Assembly (NCBI GenBank): GCA_918797485.1
Contig: CAKKNE010000005.1
Coordinates: forward strand, 3,906,001 to 3,970,000
Source: Pelagomonas calceolata
Taxonomy: Eukaryota > Sar > Pelagophyceae > Pelagomonadales > Pelagomonadaceae
Direction of reading: 5' to 3'
DNA length: 64,000 nt
Shown here: positions 9,327-17,967 of the stretch, in pieces
Layout of the letters: the number at the start of each line of letters is the position of its first letter
Numbering within the stretch: the first letter of the stretch is position 1
Notes under the pieces: model-generated
Database searches by the model: none
The model's input: the letters and a program-made list of their open reading frames with translations, nothing else
Told to the model about the DNA's origin: nothing
Translations under genes and position numbers: made by a program

Positions 9327-12300
9327 CTAGCGCCCGCGCCGCCGCCGCGGCGCCGCCGAGTCGCACCAACAAATCAAGATGTAGCCGATGACGTCCGCGA
9401 GGAAGTCCGCCCGGTCGCCCTCCTCGACGATCATCTTGAGCACCCAGACGGCCATGGAGTTCATCATCTTCTCCCACTTCGTGAGGCCCTGGCGCCAGCC
9501 CTCGAGCAAGTCCACGCGCCGCGCGTGCGTCGAGTAGTAGCGCGCGAGCTGCCCCAGCGTGTGCACGCAGCTCGCCAGCGGCGTCGGGTCGTACTTCGCC
9601 AGCAACGCCTCCCAGGCGGCCTTGGTCCTTCTACCAGAACCGTCGTCGGGCCGCGCGCGCAGCGCGGGGTCGAGCTTGTCCCGCGCGGCCTCGCAGATGA
9701 GCGCCACGCACTTGTCGCGCTCGCAGGCGAACTGGCGCTCGCGCGGCGGTTGTGGAGCGCGCGGCGCGCGCGGGACGCGCGGCGCCGCGGGCCGCTTCTG
9801 TGGTGGAGCGCTTCCGGGCGGCCGGGTCCCGTTTTGGCAGGACTTGCCGTGCTGCACGGCCGCGGGCGCGTGGGCGAAGGTCCGTGGACAGCCGGCCGGG
9901 CACGGGAAGCAGCCCCGCGCGTCGCGCGGGCCGAGCGACGGGCCCACGATGCTGCGGTCGCGTTGCTTGGGCGCGCGCGGCTGGTAGTAGACCGGCGCGT
10001 AGACGGGGCGGCGCTTCGGCTTGGGCGGCGCCGGCTTGGGCGCCGGCGCGGGCGCGGGCGGCGGCGGCGCCGCGGCCATGTCCCCGATCGTCGCGGCGTT
10101 CGCCGTCGCGCCGCCGAGCTTGAGCGTCAGCGTCGCCGTCTGGGGCGCCGGGGCCGGGGCCGGCGGCGGCGCGGGCGCGGGCGCCGCCGGCGCGGGCGGC
10201 GGCGCGGGCGGGAGCAGCGATGTCATGGAAGGCGGCGCGGCGGGCGCCGGCGCCGGCGCGGCCGGCGCGGGGGCCGCCGGCTCCGCCGGGGCCGGCGCGG
10301 CCGCCGGCGCCGCGGCCGCCGGTTCCGGAGCGGCCGGCGCGGCCGCGGGCGGCGGGAAGGGCGCGCAGGCCGCGGGCGCCGGCGCGCACGCCTGCGCAGT
10401 TACTGGAGCGGGCTTGGCCCCCGGCGGGCAGCAGGCGCATCCTAATAAGTGGCCCGCCTTCAGGAACGCGAAGGGCTTGTCTTGGCCCGGCGGCTTGGGC
10501 GGCGGCTCCTTGAAGCCCTCGCGCCGCTTCGCTCTTACGTCGTCCGTGACGCCGCGCTTGTAGGACCGGACTTGCGCTCGGAGAGCCATGGGCAGGACGG
10601 CGTCGCCCGCCCGCACGTCGTCGGGCGGCGGCGCGACGTGGAAATATCTAAAAACACTTCGGGGACCGGTCGCGGCCTGGTCGTACGTGCCGACAATTAA
10701 CCCCACAAAGGGCGCCGGGCCGTCCTTCGCGTCGTCCTCGAAGAGCGTCTGGTACTGCCTTTGGTTCTCGATGTCCGTTACTGAAGGCTCGGCCATGAAT
10801 CTAGGATGGCTGTGGTACCATCCCACAACATCGAGGTCCCTTCCTCGGATCACTTCTCGGACTTGCAATTCTGAGACCGGATCCATCTCGACATCGGTCG
10901 CACCGTCATCATCGCGCGGCACGGCCCTACAAGGGAACGGCGCCTGCACGTGCATCTCCCGCGTTTCCGGGTCCCAGCGCCCCCCAAGCAACCCAATAAT
11001 CTCCGCATCGCACAGATGCGCGTGCAAGTCGCACAAGAATGCCACGTCGGGGTGCACTCGTAACGACAAGGGCTGCTTTTCCTCTTCTTCCACCGCTTCT
11101 GCCCCTTCAACTTTCTCCCCATAAGCTTCACAAGCAACTAACGCGTGGGGGTCGAACTGGTGCGCGTTCAACCCCTCCATGAGCTGGGCCACTCTCAATG
11201 ACGCGTCTCTCCTATTGGAAGGTCGTCGGCGCGACCGCGGCGCGGCGTCCTGCACATCTAATCCTGAGGCCGTGAGCTCATCAGTAAACGGCCCGTCCCA
11301 GTAGCCCGCGTCCGTGAAGTAGCCCTCGTCCCACACTCTTTTGGGTTCGCCCCGCGCGGCCGTCGGCGCCGGCGCCGGCGCGTCGCCCGCTGGCGCGGGC
11401 GCCGCCGTCGGGTCCTCCTCGGTGTTCTCGAGCCAGTAGTCCGCAAGAGGGGTGCTTTCGTCCACTACTGGTGATGCAGGCGGCGGTAATGGTTGCTGTA
11501 CTTTGGGCGTGGGCTTGCGCCTCCTAGGTCTAGGCGCCTCGTCGGTCGCCGGTCTTTTCCGCTGCCGCACGGACCGGTCGGCCATCAGGTCGTCGCGCGT
11601 CCACCAGCTGTTGCCGCAGTAGGTATATCCCGAGTAGTTCGCCGTCATCTTGCCTCGGACCCTAGGCGGTCTTCCTGAAACGGACTGTGGGGGCCGCTTG
11701 CGCTTCGAGGGCTCATTTAGCAAAGCGTGCAATCTCTTGCCCGTCCGCGCGTGGACCACACAGGCCCAGGCCTTCTGGGGGTCCGGTCTTCTCTCTCGTC
11801 TCGCTCCCCTATCTTGTCGCGCTTTGTCGACGAAGCCCTCGACGGTGCGGAAAGCGCTACCGCCATACACCACTCTCCCTTCCCGATCGATCTCGCCGCG
11901 CACGCTCTCCACGCCGCCGATCTCCAAGACTACGACGTCGCCCGCATCCACTAATCGCTCGGCGAGCAGACCCGATAGTTGCGGGGCATTCGGTTGGGGC
12001 TCGTCTGCGAACGGCGCTCCCAAAGCATCTTGCAGGATGCCCAGGGCTCTTAATCGAGCAATATTGTGATCCTCGGCACCTACGCACTGGCGCAGGCCGT
12101 CTACTACTTCCACGGGTGCTTTCGCCTCGAGAGCCAACCGTAAAGCCCTTGCTAAAGTCGCGCGGACGTCTTTTGGTCGTTCTAAATCTCGCACCGCAAA
12201 CAAGCAGGCGTCCCAGGTCTCCGTCGTGGCGCCGCTGCGCGGCAGCCGTAGCGGCGCTTTATCACTGGAATGCGGTCTATGAGAGTGTAATCGCCGCGCG

Positions 12301-12635
12301 TTCAGCGCCCGAGCCTCGCCAATAGCAGCTAGTAACTGCTTCTGGACGGCTTCATCACACGCACCTAGCGAAGGCACGTCCTCCCAGGGCCGCGCGTCGT
12401 CCGCCGAGAAGACGGCGAGCTCATAGTGCTTGAGGAAACAGGCCACGAAGTCTCCAGCGGCGAGACTAGGCCGGTCTTCAGAAGACACAGGCAGCTCCCA
12501 CTGCTCCACGTCGTCCCAGGACGCGAAGGCGACGCAGGGCCACCATGGCCGCCCGGCGACGCGGCACCAGACGACGTCGCCCGTCTCGATGGTTTGCGGC
12601 GTCGTCGCTTGCGGTGGTGGTTGCTCCTCGCCCAT
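9327..12635 (-). CDS. PWWP and JAMM (MYSM1-like) domain protein
   Basis: A 1,102-residue single-exon frame. Residues about 17-90 form a PWWP domain with VVWCRVAGRPWWPCVAF, a reader of methylated histone H3 on DNA. The middle has a conserved SGYTYCGNSWW segment and disordered linkers. About 535-690 is a JAMM/MPN+ metalloprotease domain: EIIGLLGG supplies the Glu and GWYHSHP...PSVTD the His-x-His and Asp zinc ligands (about 608-621), so it should be active. EMDPVSELQ followed by VVGWYHSHP matches MYSM1, the histone H2A deubiquitinase. A long Ala/Pro region follows, then a Cys/His patch (CFPCPAGCPRTF) and a hydrophobic C-terminus. The usual SANT and SWIRM domains of MYSM1 were not seen; PWWP takes their place. 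Confidence 0.85.
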   Translation of the reverse strand: MGEEQPPPQATTPQTIETGDVVWCRVAGRPWWPCVAFASWDDVEQWELPVSSEDRPSLAAGDFVACFLKHYELAVFSADDARPWEDVPSLGACDEAVQKQLLAAIGEARALNARRLHSHRPHSSDKAPLRLPRSGATTETWDACLFAVRDLERPKDVRATLARALRLALEAKAPVEVVDGLRQCVGAEDHNIARLRALGILQDALGAPFADEPQPNAPQLSGLLAERLVDAGDVVVLEIGGVESVRGEIDREGRVVYGGSAFRTVEGFVDKARQDRGARRERRPDPQKAWACVVHARTGKRLHALLNEPSKRKRPPQSVSGRPPRVRGKMTANYSGYTYCGNSWWTRDDLMADRSVRQRKRPATDEAPRPRRRKPTPKVQQPLPPPASPVVDESTPLADYWLENTEEDPTAAPAPAGDAPAPAPTAARGEPKRVWDEGYFTDAGYWDGPFTDELTASGLDVQDAAPRSRRRPSNRRDASLRVAQLMEGLNAHQFDPHALVACEAYGEKVEGAEAVEEEEKQPLSLRVHPDVAFLCDLHAHLCDAEIIGLLGGRWDPETREMHVQAPFPCRAVPRDDDGATDVEMDPVSELQVREVIRGRDLDVVGWYHSHPRFMAEPSVTDIENQRQYQTLFEDDAKDGPAPFVGLIVGTYDQAATGPRSVFRYFHVAPPPDDVRAGDAVLPMALRAQVRSYKRGVTDDVRAKRREGFKEPPPKPPGQDKPFAFLKAGHLLGCACCPPGAKPAPVTAQACAPAPAACAPFPPPAAAPAAPEPAAAAPAAAPAPAEPAAPAPAAPAPAPAAPPSMTSLLPPAPPPAPAAPAPAPPPAPAPAPQTATLTLKLGGATANAATIGDMAAAPPPPAPAPAPKPAPPKPKRRPVYAPVYYQPRAPKQRDRSIVGPSLGPRDARGCFPCPAGCPRTFAHAPAAVQHGKSCQNGTRPPGSAPPQKRPAAPRVPRAPRAPQPPRERQFACERDKCVALICEAARDKLDPALRARPDDGSGRRTKAAWEALLAKYDPTPLASCVHTLGQLARYYSTHARRVDLLEGWRQGLTKWEKMMNSMAVWVLKMIVEEGDRADFLADVIGYILICWCDSAAPRRRRGR

Positions 12636-12945
12636 CGCGTCGCGTTCTTGGCGCGCGGGCGGCTGGTTCGCGCGGAGTTTCGGCCTTCAGGTTCGGGCGG
12701 CGCTGCGGGCGCACGCGGGCGCGGCGCTGCGGGCGCGCGTGCGCTGCGCGGTTGTATTGGTGGTGTGGTGCTGCGCGCGGGCAGTGCGGCGGGCTGGGGC
12801 AGCGTCTTGCGAGGCGAGCTTGGCTTGTTTGTGAGACGCTCTAGTGCGGGAAGCTAGCGTTCGGGGTATGTCGTCTTCGAGCCTTGCCGACGTTTCGCTT
12901 CGTCTAAGGACACTTGAGCAGTCGCGCCTCAGTTTTTGGCTGCTT

Positions 12946-12969
12946 GCTAGTGTCTTACTGGCCGCTAGC
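12946..12969 (+). promoter_or_regulatory. dyad promoter element, copy 3
   Basis: GCTAGTGTCTTAC, TGGC, CGCTAGC. It lies in the 497-base divergent gap and faces the gene starting at 13133, 163 bases on. No other feature was seen in this gap. Confidence 0.65.
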
Positions 12970-13132
12970 ACGATTCTATTAAATTTTTGGCTGCTTGTTT
13001 GCGCGCGTTGGTTCATAGCGCTCGCGTACTATCGCAGCGCTCGCTAATCGCAGCGCTCGCGCGCGACCCGCCAACTTGCCGTTTGCTGCGTGCCCAGAAT
13101 TGCTGCACGGCCAACTGTGCGCCCCTAGCGCC

Positions 13133-14176
13133 ATGTCGACCGCGCTACTGCTCGCAGCGGATAGCTCGGACAGCAGTGAGGACGGCAGCTACGTCGCGCA
13201 CGAGGAGTCGGAGTCCGACGATGAGATCGAGGAGCCGGCGGCGCCCGAGCGCCCGCGATCCGCGGCGGAGCTCATCGCGGCGCTGGAGGATGCTCCGGAC
13301 GAGGAGATTCGGGCCATGATGCGCGAGGCGCGACCGCTGCGATCGCCTCCCGCCCTGCCCCAAGACCTGCTGGCAGCCTTCAAGAGGCGCACATCAGATC
13401 TACGCGTGCTCAGAGTCGGAGCGGCTTTAAACGTGTGGATTTTGTGCGACGCGATAGTTACGGCCCGCGCGCTGGAGGTTACGGTCTTCGATCTCTTCGT
13501 CCTCGACGAGCACGTCGTCCTGCTGTCCGTGCGCGCCGCCACGGTGACGCTGTACGCCTACGACCGTCATGTGCTAGAATCAGCGATGGAGCAGCACGGG
13601 CGACTCACTCTCGGGACCGCGGAACGGGTCGAGCTGAACCCTGCTATCGTGCCCGTCGCCGAAGAAACGCTCTTCACGAGTACGCAGGACTTTTTCATAG
13701 AAGAGAAAATCTTGTCGTACGTGCGGTACTTCGAGTCAGATGAGGACGGCTGCTGGCAGGTTCCATGGTTGCCCCTCGCGGACGGCAGCTACCGCTACGA
13801 TCGCGCCGAGCAAATAGTCTCGACGCCCGGTCGGAATGTGATACGCGACGAAGGAGAGGAGGCGGAGCAGTTTCTAGCGATGGCAAATGTCTTTTCTGGC
13901 GACCTGAGCGTGTTGTATCGGCTGAAAGCGCTGGAGGAGCTCTACACCTACCCCGTACCAGGAACACCTCCCTCGTTCCGCCTTCACACGAACGCCGTCT
14001 CGCCGCCCGGCGCGCTCCGGCGCGGACGGAATTGGGCGCGCCGCAAGCAGCTCGTGCTTCTTCGCGCGCTCGAGGCCCGCGGCCCGCGCCGCGCGACGAC
14101 GAAGACTCCCCTGGCGCGCTTCCTCTGCCGGATCTGCCCCGAGCCCCAGTTCCGCGACATCATCGGGCGCCTGTGA
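13133..14176 (+). CDS. hypothetical protein with acidic N-terminus
   Basis: 347 residues from the Met at 13133 (MSTALLLAADSSDSSEDGS). The N-terminal 60 residues are Ser/Asp/Glu-rich and disordered. The rest looks globular, with alternating hydrophobic strands such as LEVTVFDLFVLDEHVVLLSV and a basic C-terminal segment ending in FLCRICPEPQFRDIIGRL. No family was recognised. Just after the stop, a weak match to the intronic motif (14223-14238) precedes a CACAG at about 14,270, so the last codons may be spliced differently and the true end may be slightly further on. Confidence 0.6.
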   Translation: MSTALLLAADSSDSSEDGSYVAHEESESDDEIEEPAAPERPRSAAELIAALEDAPDEEIRAMMREARPLRSPPALPQDLLAAFKRRTSDLRVLRVGAALNVWILCDAIVTARALEVTVFDLFVLDEHVVLLSVRAATVTLYAYDRHVLESAMEQHGRLTLGTAERVELNPAIVPVAEETLFTSTQDFFIEEKILSYVRYFESDEDGCWQVPWLPLADGSYRYDRAEQIVSTPGRNVIRDEGEEAEQFLAMANVFSGDLSVLYRLKALEELYTYPVPGTPPSFRLHTNAVSPPGALRRGRNWARRKQLVLLRALEARGPRRATTKTPLARFLCRICPEPQFRDIIGRL

Positions 14177-14303
14177 TAAGTGAAATTCAAGTCCTTGCGA
14201 GCGCACGCCCGGCCGCCCCCATACGCCATCGCCCCGAGTGTTAGCTCGGAGGCGACCGACGGCGCGGGCACAGGTTCGTTTAGTGAATTCACAAGTTACA
14301 CAG

Positions 14304-16544
14304 TCAGTCCTCGGCGAAGCCCACGCGCTTCGCCCCCGCCTTCGGCGTCGACACCGCGCGCGCGCCCTCCGACAGGGCCCCGGGCGTCTTCAGGCCCGCG
14401 ATCTCCTCCTTCTTCCTTCTACGAGCCTCCATCATCGCCTCCAGGCGCTCCTTCTCCTTGGCTTTCGCGACGGCCCGCCGGTCCATCTCCGCCTGGCGCG
14501 CCGCCGCGTACTTGGCCCTTTCCTGCTCCTCGCGCAGTTTCTTCGCAGCTAATTTCTTCTTCTTGCGCTCACCGAGCCAGTGGAACAACCTCCCCCAAGG
14601 TGTGGTCGGCTTCCTACCTTTGACCTGGAAGCCCCCGAACCTCTTCGCGTTTTCCTCGAGCTTCTCCAGCTTTTGCTTCGTAATGAACTCGCGAGCTTGG
14701 ATCTTGGCAGCTTTATCCCGCGTGACTTTGCACTCCGACAAAGCGTCCGCCGTCTCGATGCTGATGTAGACCTTGGCGTTGCCGTTCTTTTCGGGGTCGT
14801 CCAAGTTCTTCATTCTTTGTTTGGGGCAGTCGCTCCACCACGATCCTTCTCTATGCATGTCGACGCCGGCGGCCTTTGCTATTGCCAAGGTTCCTCTTGT
14901 CAAGTGTTGGGCGCCCCGTAGTTTCGCTCTGAGAGCGGCCTTTCTACGAGCTTCTATTTCCTCAGGGGTCAGTTCCTTGGGCTTCTCCTCGTTCATGCCT
15001 GTGTGGAAACCAACCGGTGTGTCGGGTGCACGAAGTCATTTCTCGGTGATGACGTGGCCGCACTGGCTCCGTCGAGCGGTGACGAACCGACATCGCCACG
15101 CCATCGAGCAGGTGTCGCGTCGATGGCGTGGAGGGCGACGAACGCGCCGTAAATTTGATTTCCACACAGGTCCATGCCCACGTCGTCCAACAACTCCTCC
15201 ATATCTAAATCATCGCTCTCATCCCCCGCTTGGTCCACGAGATGCTGGTCCGCCGCCGCCGCCGCCTCGAGCTCGAGCATTTCGGCCTCGGCGACCTCTT
15301 GGTCGGCCCGCGCCATCTGGTCCAGGATATCCTTGTAGACACCTAACGGCTCGCGGCCCTTCGTCTTTTTTAATTTGGTACGGATCTTGCAGCACCGCTT
15401 CCAAAATTTAGTCCCCATGCACTTCATCCGCAACGACCGCCTTATAATAAACGCGGGCTGCATCAATGATGGTATTCGTCTGTGACATCGAGCGAACTCC
15501 ACATAACTGACATCCCCATCCCGATTCGCGTCGATGACGTTCAGCAGCTTCTGGCATTTTAACTGAGCCTCGGCCTCCGTTTTGGACATCAACAATATCA
15601 AGTCATAAACCTCCTCCCGCGACAGATAGCCCGAGCGGTCCTCATCTATCAAATCAAAGGTGAACCGCACCAGGTGCTCGTCGTTCATCGTACAAAAATC
15701 AAAGAGCCCGACGAAGAACGGCGCGTAGTCGAGCTCGATCTGCGAGGCCTCCAATTTCCCTCCCCTTACGGCTCGCTTCGCCGTCTTACCTCTACTTAAC
15801 CTCGCTTCCTCCGCCGCCTGGAACTTGCGCGGGTCGAAGCGCCCGTCCTCGTCCATGAATTCATGTTGGACATTCATCGTACTAAAGGTCTTCCGCGCGT
15901 AGCCCGCGACGTCCATCTTCAGGTAGCCGAATAATTCTTCAATATCAATGGTGCCCGAATGGTCCCAGTCGATCTTCTCGAAGAGCTTGAGGAACTTGGC
16001 ACCTGCGCGGAGCATCTCTCGTGAATACGGTCCGAACGGCCTCTTCAGCAAAAAAGAAACCAGCCACGACATCGTCTGATGGACACGAGTCGCGTCGATG
16101 GCGTAAAGGCACCGCAACACCTCAAAACGCGGAGATCGCACTGTCGCGTTTCGTCATCTCGAACGCCTGCATCGTGCGCATCAAGGGCGTCTTGCCTTCG
16201 ACCAATTCTTTGCCGAGCAACCAGTTCTTCAGACAAGGACAACAAACAGCGAAGCGGCGCATGCATTTATGTTGTTGATGACGTTCTTCGGTCTTGTTGA
16301 AGACGTTGCGCTCGGCGCGGCGTTTCGCTTCCTGGGCTAACCTCGCGGCTTTGACGTGGGCCGCCTCCTCATTACTTTCGACGGCCTGCCCCAATATGTT
16401 CGTTTCTCTCTTATTGACGTCTAACTGCGTCCGGTCGATGGTCACCTCCGCTTCGTTGCCTGCACTCGCGTTGACGCCGGCGACGACGGCCTCGTTGCCG
16501 ACATCCCGGTTCTCGTCCTTGTAGTAGGCTTGCGTGACGGCCAT
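14304..16544 (-). CDS. EF-hand protein with Lys/Arg-rich C-terminus, three exons
   Basis: Exons 16544-16140, 16075-15166 and 14998-14304. Exon 1 is charged, with a Cys patch (RRFAVCCPCLKNWLLGKEL). Exon 2 holds three good EF-hands: DWDHSGTIDIEE, DEDRSGYLSREE and DANRDGDVSYVE, each with the expected calcium ligands. Exon 3 is a long Lys/Glu/Arg helix or coiled coil. Intron 2 is an introner (see 14999-15169). Intron 1 keeps the frame only with a GC donor at 16139 and a CAG acceptor at 16076, and is less certain. The order of parts matches the gene at 41274-43247, including MRMK(F/C)-x-G-x-x-FW after the EF-hands, so the two are paralogues. Calcium sensing in signalling or the cytoskeleton is inference. 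Confidence 0.7.
14999..15169 (-). mobile_element. introner element in the EF-hand gene
   Basis: A 171-base insert with 15-base terminal inverted repeats, CTGTGTGGAAAYCAA, one mismatch. Its flanks are GTTCATGC (14991-14998) and GTCCATGC (15170-15177), an 8-base target duplication with one mismatch. On the gene's strand, splicing after CTGT gives a GT-AG intron at 14999-15165 (167 bases) and adds 12 bases to the message, joining two long frames exactly. Inside lies a hairpin with 12-base arms, CCACGCCATCGA (15096-15107) and TCGATGGCGTGG (15120-15131), which contains the 16-base intronic motif. Confidence 0.8.
16076..16139 (-). other. inferred 64-base GC-AG intron
   Basis: It separates exons 1 and 2 of the EF-hand gene. 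The motif at 16089-16104 ends 12 bases before the acceptor CAG. GT donors nearby break the frame or leave a stop in the exon; only a GC donor keeps it open. Confidence 0.45.
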
Positions 16545-17010
16545 GGTGTCTAAGCTGCGTCACGGCTGCTCGGCGGCGGCGTGCTGCCTGGCGCTAGGCG
16601 AGGGTGGTGCGCTTGGAGCGGGCAGCTCCGGGCAAAGTGCGCGCTGCTGCGGCTTCTAGCGGTCGACGCGGTGCGTCCGGGCGTCCTGCTCCATCACTGG
16701 TGGTGCTCGGGCTGCCCGAAGCGGCGCTCCTGCCTTGCCAAGCTCGTTGGCCTCTGCGCTGAGCTCGCGCTGCGGCGGGTCCGCACGCCTCGTAGACCGC
16801 TCGGCGACGGGGCTCCTGCGTCTCCGATACCTCGAAGGCTACCTTGGAGGTGTGCCCGCTTATTCGCAATCAAAACGGGTTCAGATCGAGGCGCCGGCCG
16901 CCGGAGATTGGAGGCTGCCCGAGGCTGCCCCAAGCCGCTAAAAAATAGTTGCACGAAACCTCCAACCAGCGCATCGATCGGCGCGACAGCTGCGCTGCAG
17001 TAATCTAAGC
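16545..17010. other. divergent intergenic region without the dyad element
   Basis: 466 bases between two divergent genes. It contains GGCTGCCC-type repeats (about 16,698 and 16,916) but no copy of the dyad and no recognisable RNA gene. Confidence 0.35.
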
Positions 17011-17898
17011 ATGAATCCCTCGGGCTTGGCTCGCATGCGCGTCGTCGGCAAAGCGCTGGCAGGCCTGGACCCCAAGACGCACAATGCGATGGTGGCGGCG
17101 CTGTCGAAGCGCGCCGCGCCCTACGAGCGCTGGGGCCCGAACCTGAGTCCGTATCCCGACGTCGTGCGCGCGCGCATCGACGCGCTCCAGACCGGGGACC
17201 TGGTCCTATGTTCGAGCGGCGCGGGCAAGTGGGTGGGCAACGCTATTCAAGTACTCACCGATAGCACGTGGAACCACGTGGCCATGGTCGTCCGCGGCCA
17301 CATGACCTTCGACGAGGAAATTGATCAAGCGCCCCACGGCGATGACATCGCGCGCCATTCCGACGTCAAGAGGTTCGCCAAGCATAGAAACAGGTCGCCG
17401 TACCACTTCCACGTCGAAGTAGACGAGGGCACGTGCGGCACGCCGCACTTGCTGGAGGCGTCGGGCGAAGGGGTGCATATTTATCCGAACATCCACGACC
17501 GGCTGCTCTCATCGCAGGCGTACGAGGAGTACACGACGGTGGCGGTACGCGCGCTGACCGGAATTGACGAGTGGAAGACACCGGAGCACGCGACGCGACT
17601 CGAAGAGTGGATCGCAAAAGTACGCGGTACGGAGTTCGAGCAGGAGGCGCCATTGCATGCGCTGTTTACGGCTGACGCGGGCGACCTCGACTCGATGCAC
17701 TGCGCCGAGATGACGACGGCCACGTTACAGCACATGGGGCTACTATCTTCGAGGTTAGTAGCAGGCACGGCGCCGCCGTGCGCCTATGCAGACGCGCCCC
17801 ACGGCAGCGTTCGCTTAAAAGAGGGCCAGCTCGGCCCTCTCGAGATCCTCAAAGCTGCGGAACCGCCGCTGGAAGAAGCGATCGCGAAGTACGCGTGA
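17011..17898 (+). CDS. permuted NlpC/P60 (YiiX-like) papain-fold protein
   Basis: 295 residues. TGDLVLCSSGAGKWVGNAIQ followed by STWNHVAMVVRG is the N-terminal signature of permuted papain-fold NlpC/P60 proteins, where the His of NHVAMVV is catalytic. The Cys partner lies late, in SMHCAEMTTATLQHMGLL, as expected for the circularly permuted order. In bacteria relatives cleave peptide or lipid amide bonds; in eukaryotes lecithin-retinol-acyltransferase-like members act on lipids. No signal peptide is visible, so a cytosolic role is likely. Both catalytic residues are kept. Confidence 0.7.
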   Translation: MNPSGLARMRVVGKALAGLDPKTHNAMVAALSKRAAPYERWGPNLSPYPDVVRARIDALQTGDLVLCSSGAGKWVGNAIQVLTDSTWNHVAMVVRGHMTFDEEIDQAPHGDDIARHSDVKRFAKHRNRSPYHFHVEVDEGTCGTPHLLEASGEGVHIYPNIHDRLLSSQAYEEYTTVAVRALTGIDEWKTPEHATRLEEWIAKVRGTEFEQEAPLHALFTADAGDLDSMHCAEMTTATLQHMGLLSSRLVAGTAPPCAYADAPHGSVRLKEGQLGPLEILKAAEPPLEEAIAKYA

Positions 17899-17967
17899 GT
17901 AATTAATTGTGTGTTGAAGCGAAAAGTTATTACTCATCGGAACGGATAAAACAAAAACAAGGCGAGA

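Noticed and set aside
10021-10563. Gly/Ala-rich plus-strand frame
   Set aside because: It is the reverse of the Ala/Pro linker in the PWWP-JAMM gene; composition comes from the GC-rich code of the true strand.
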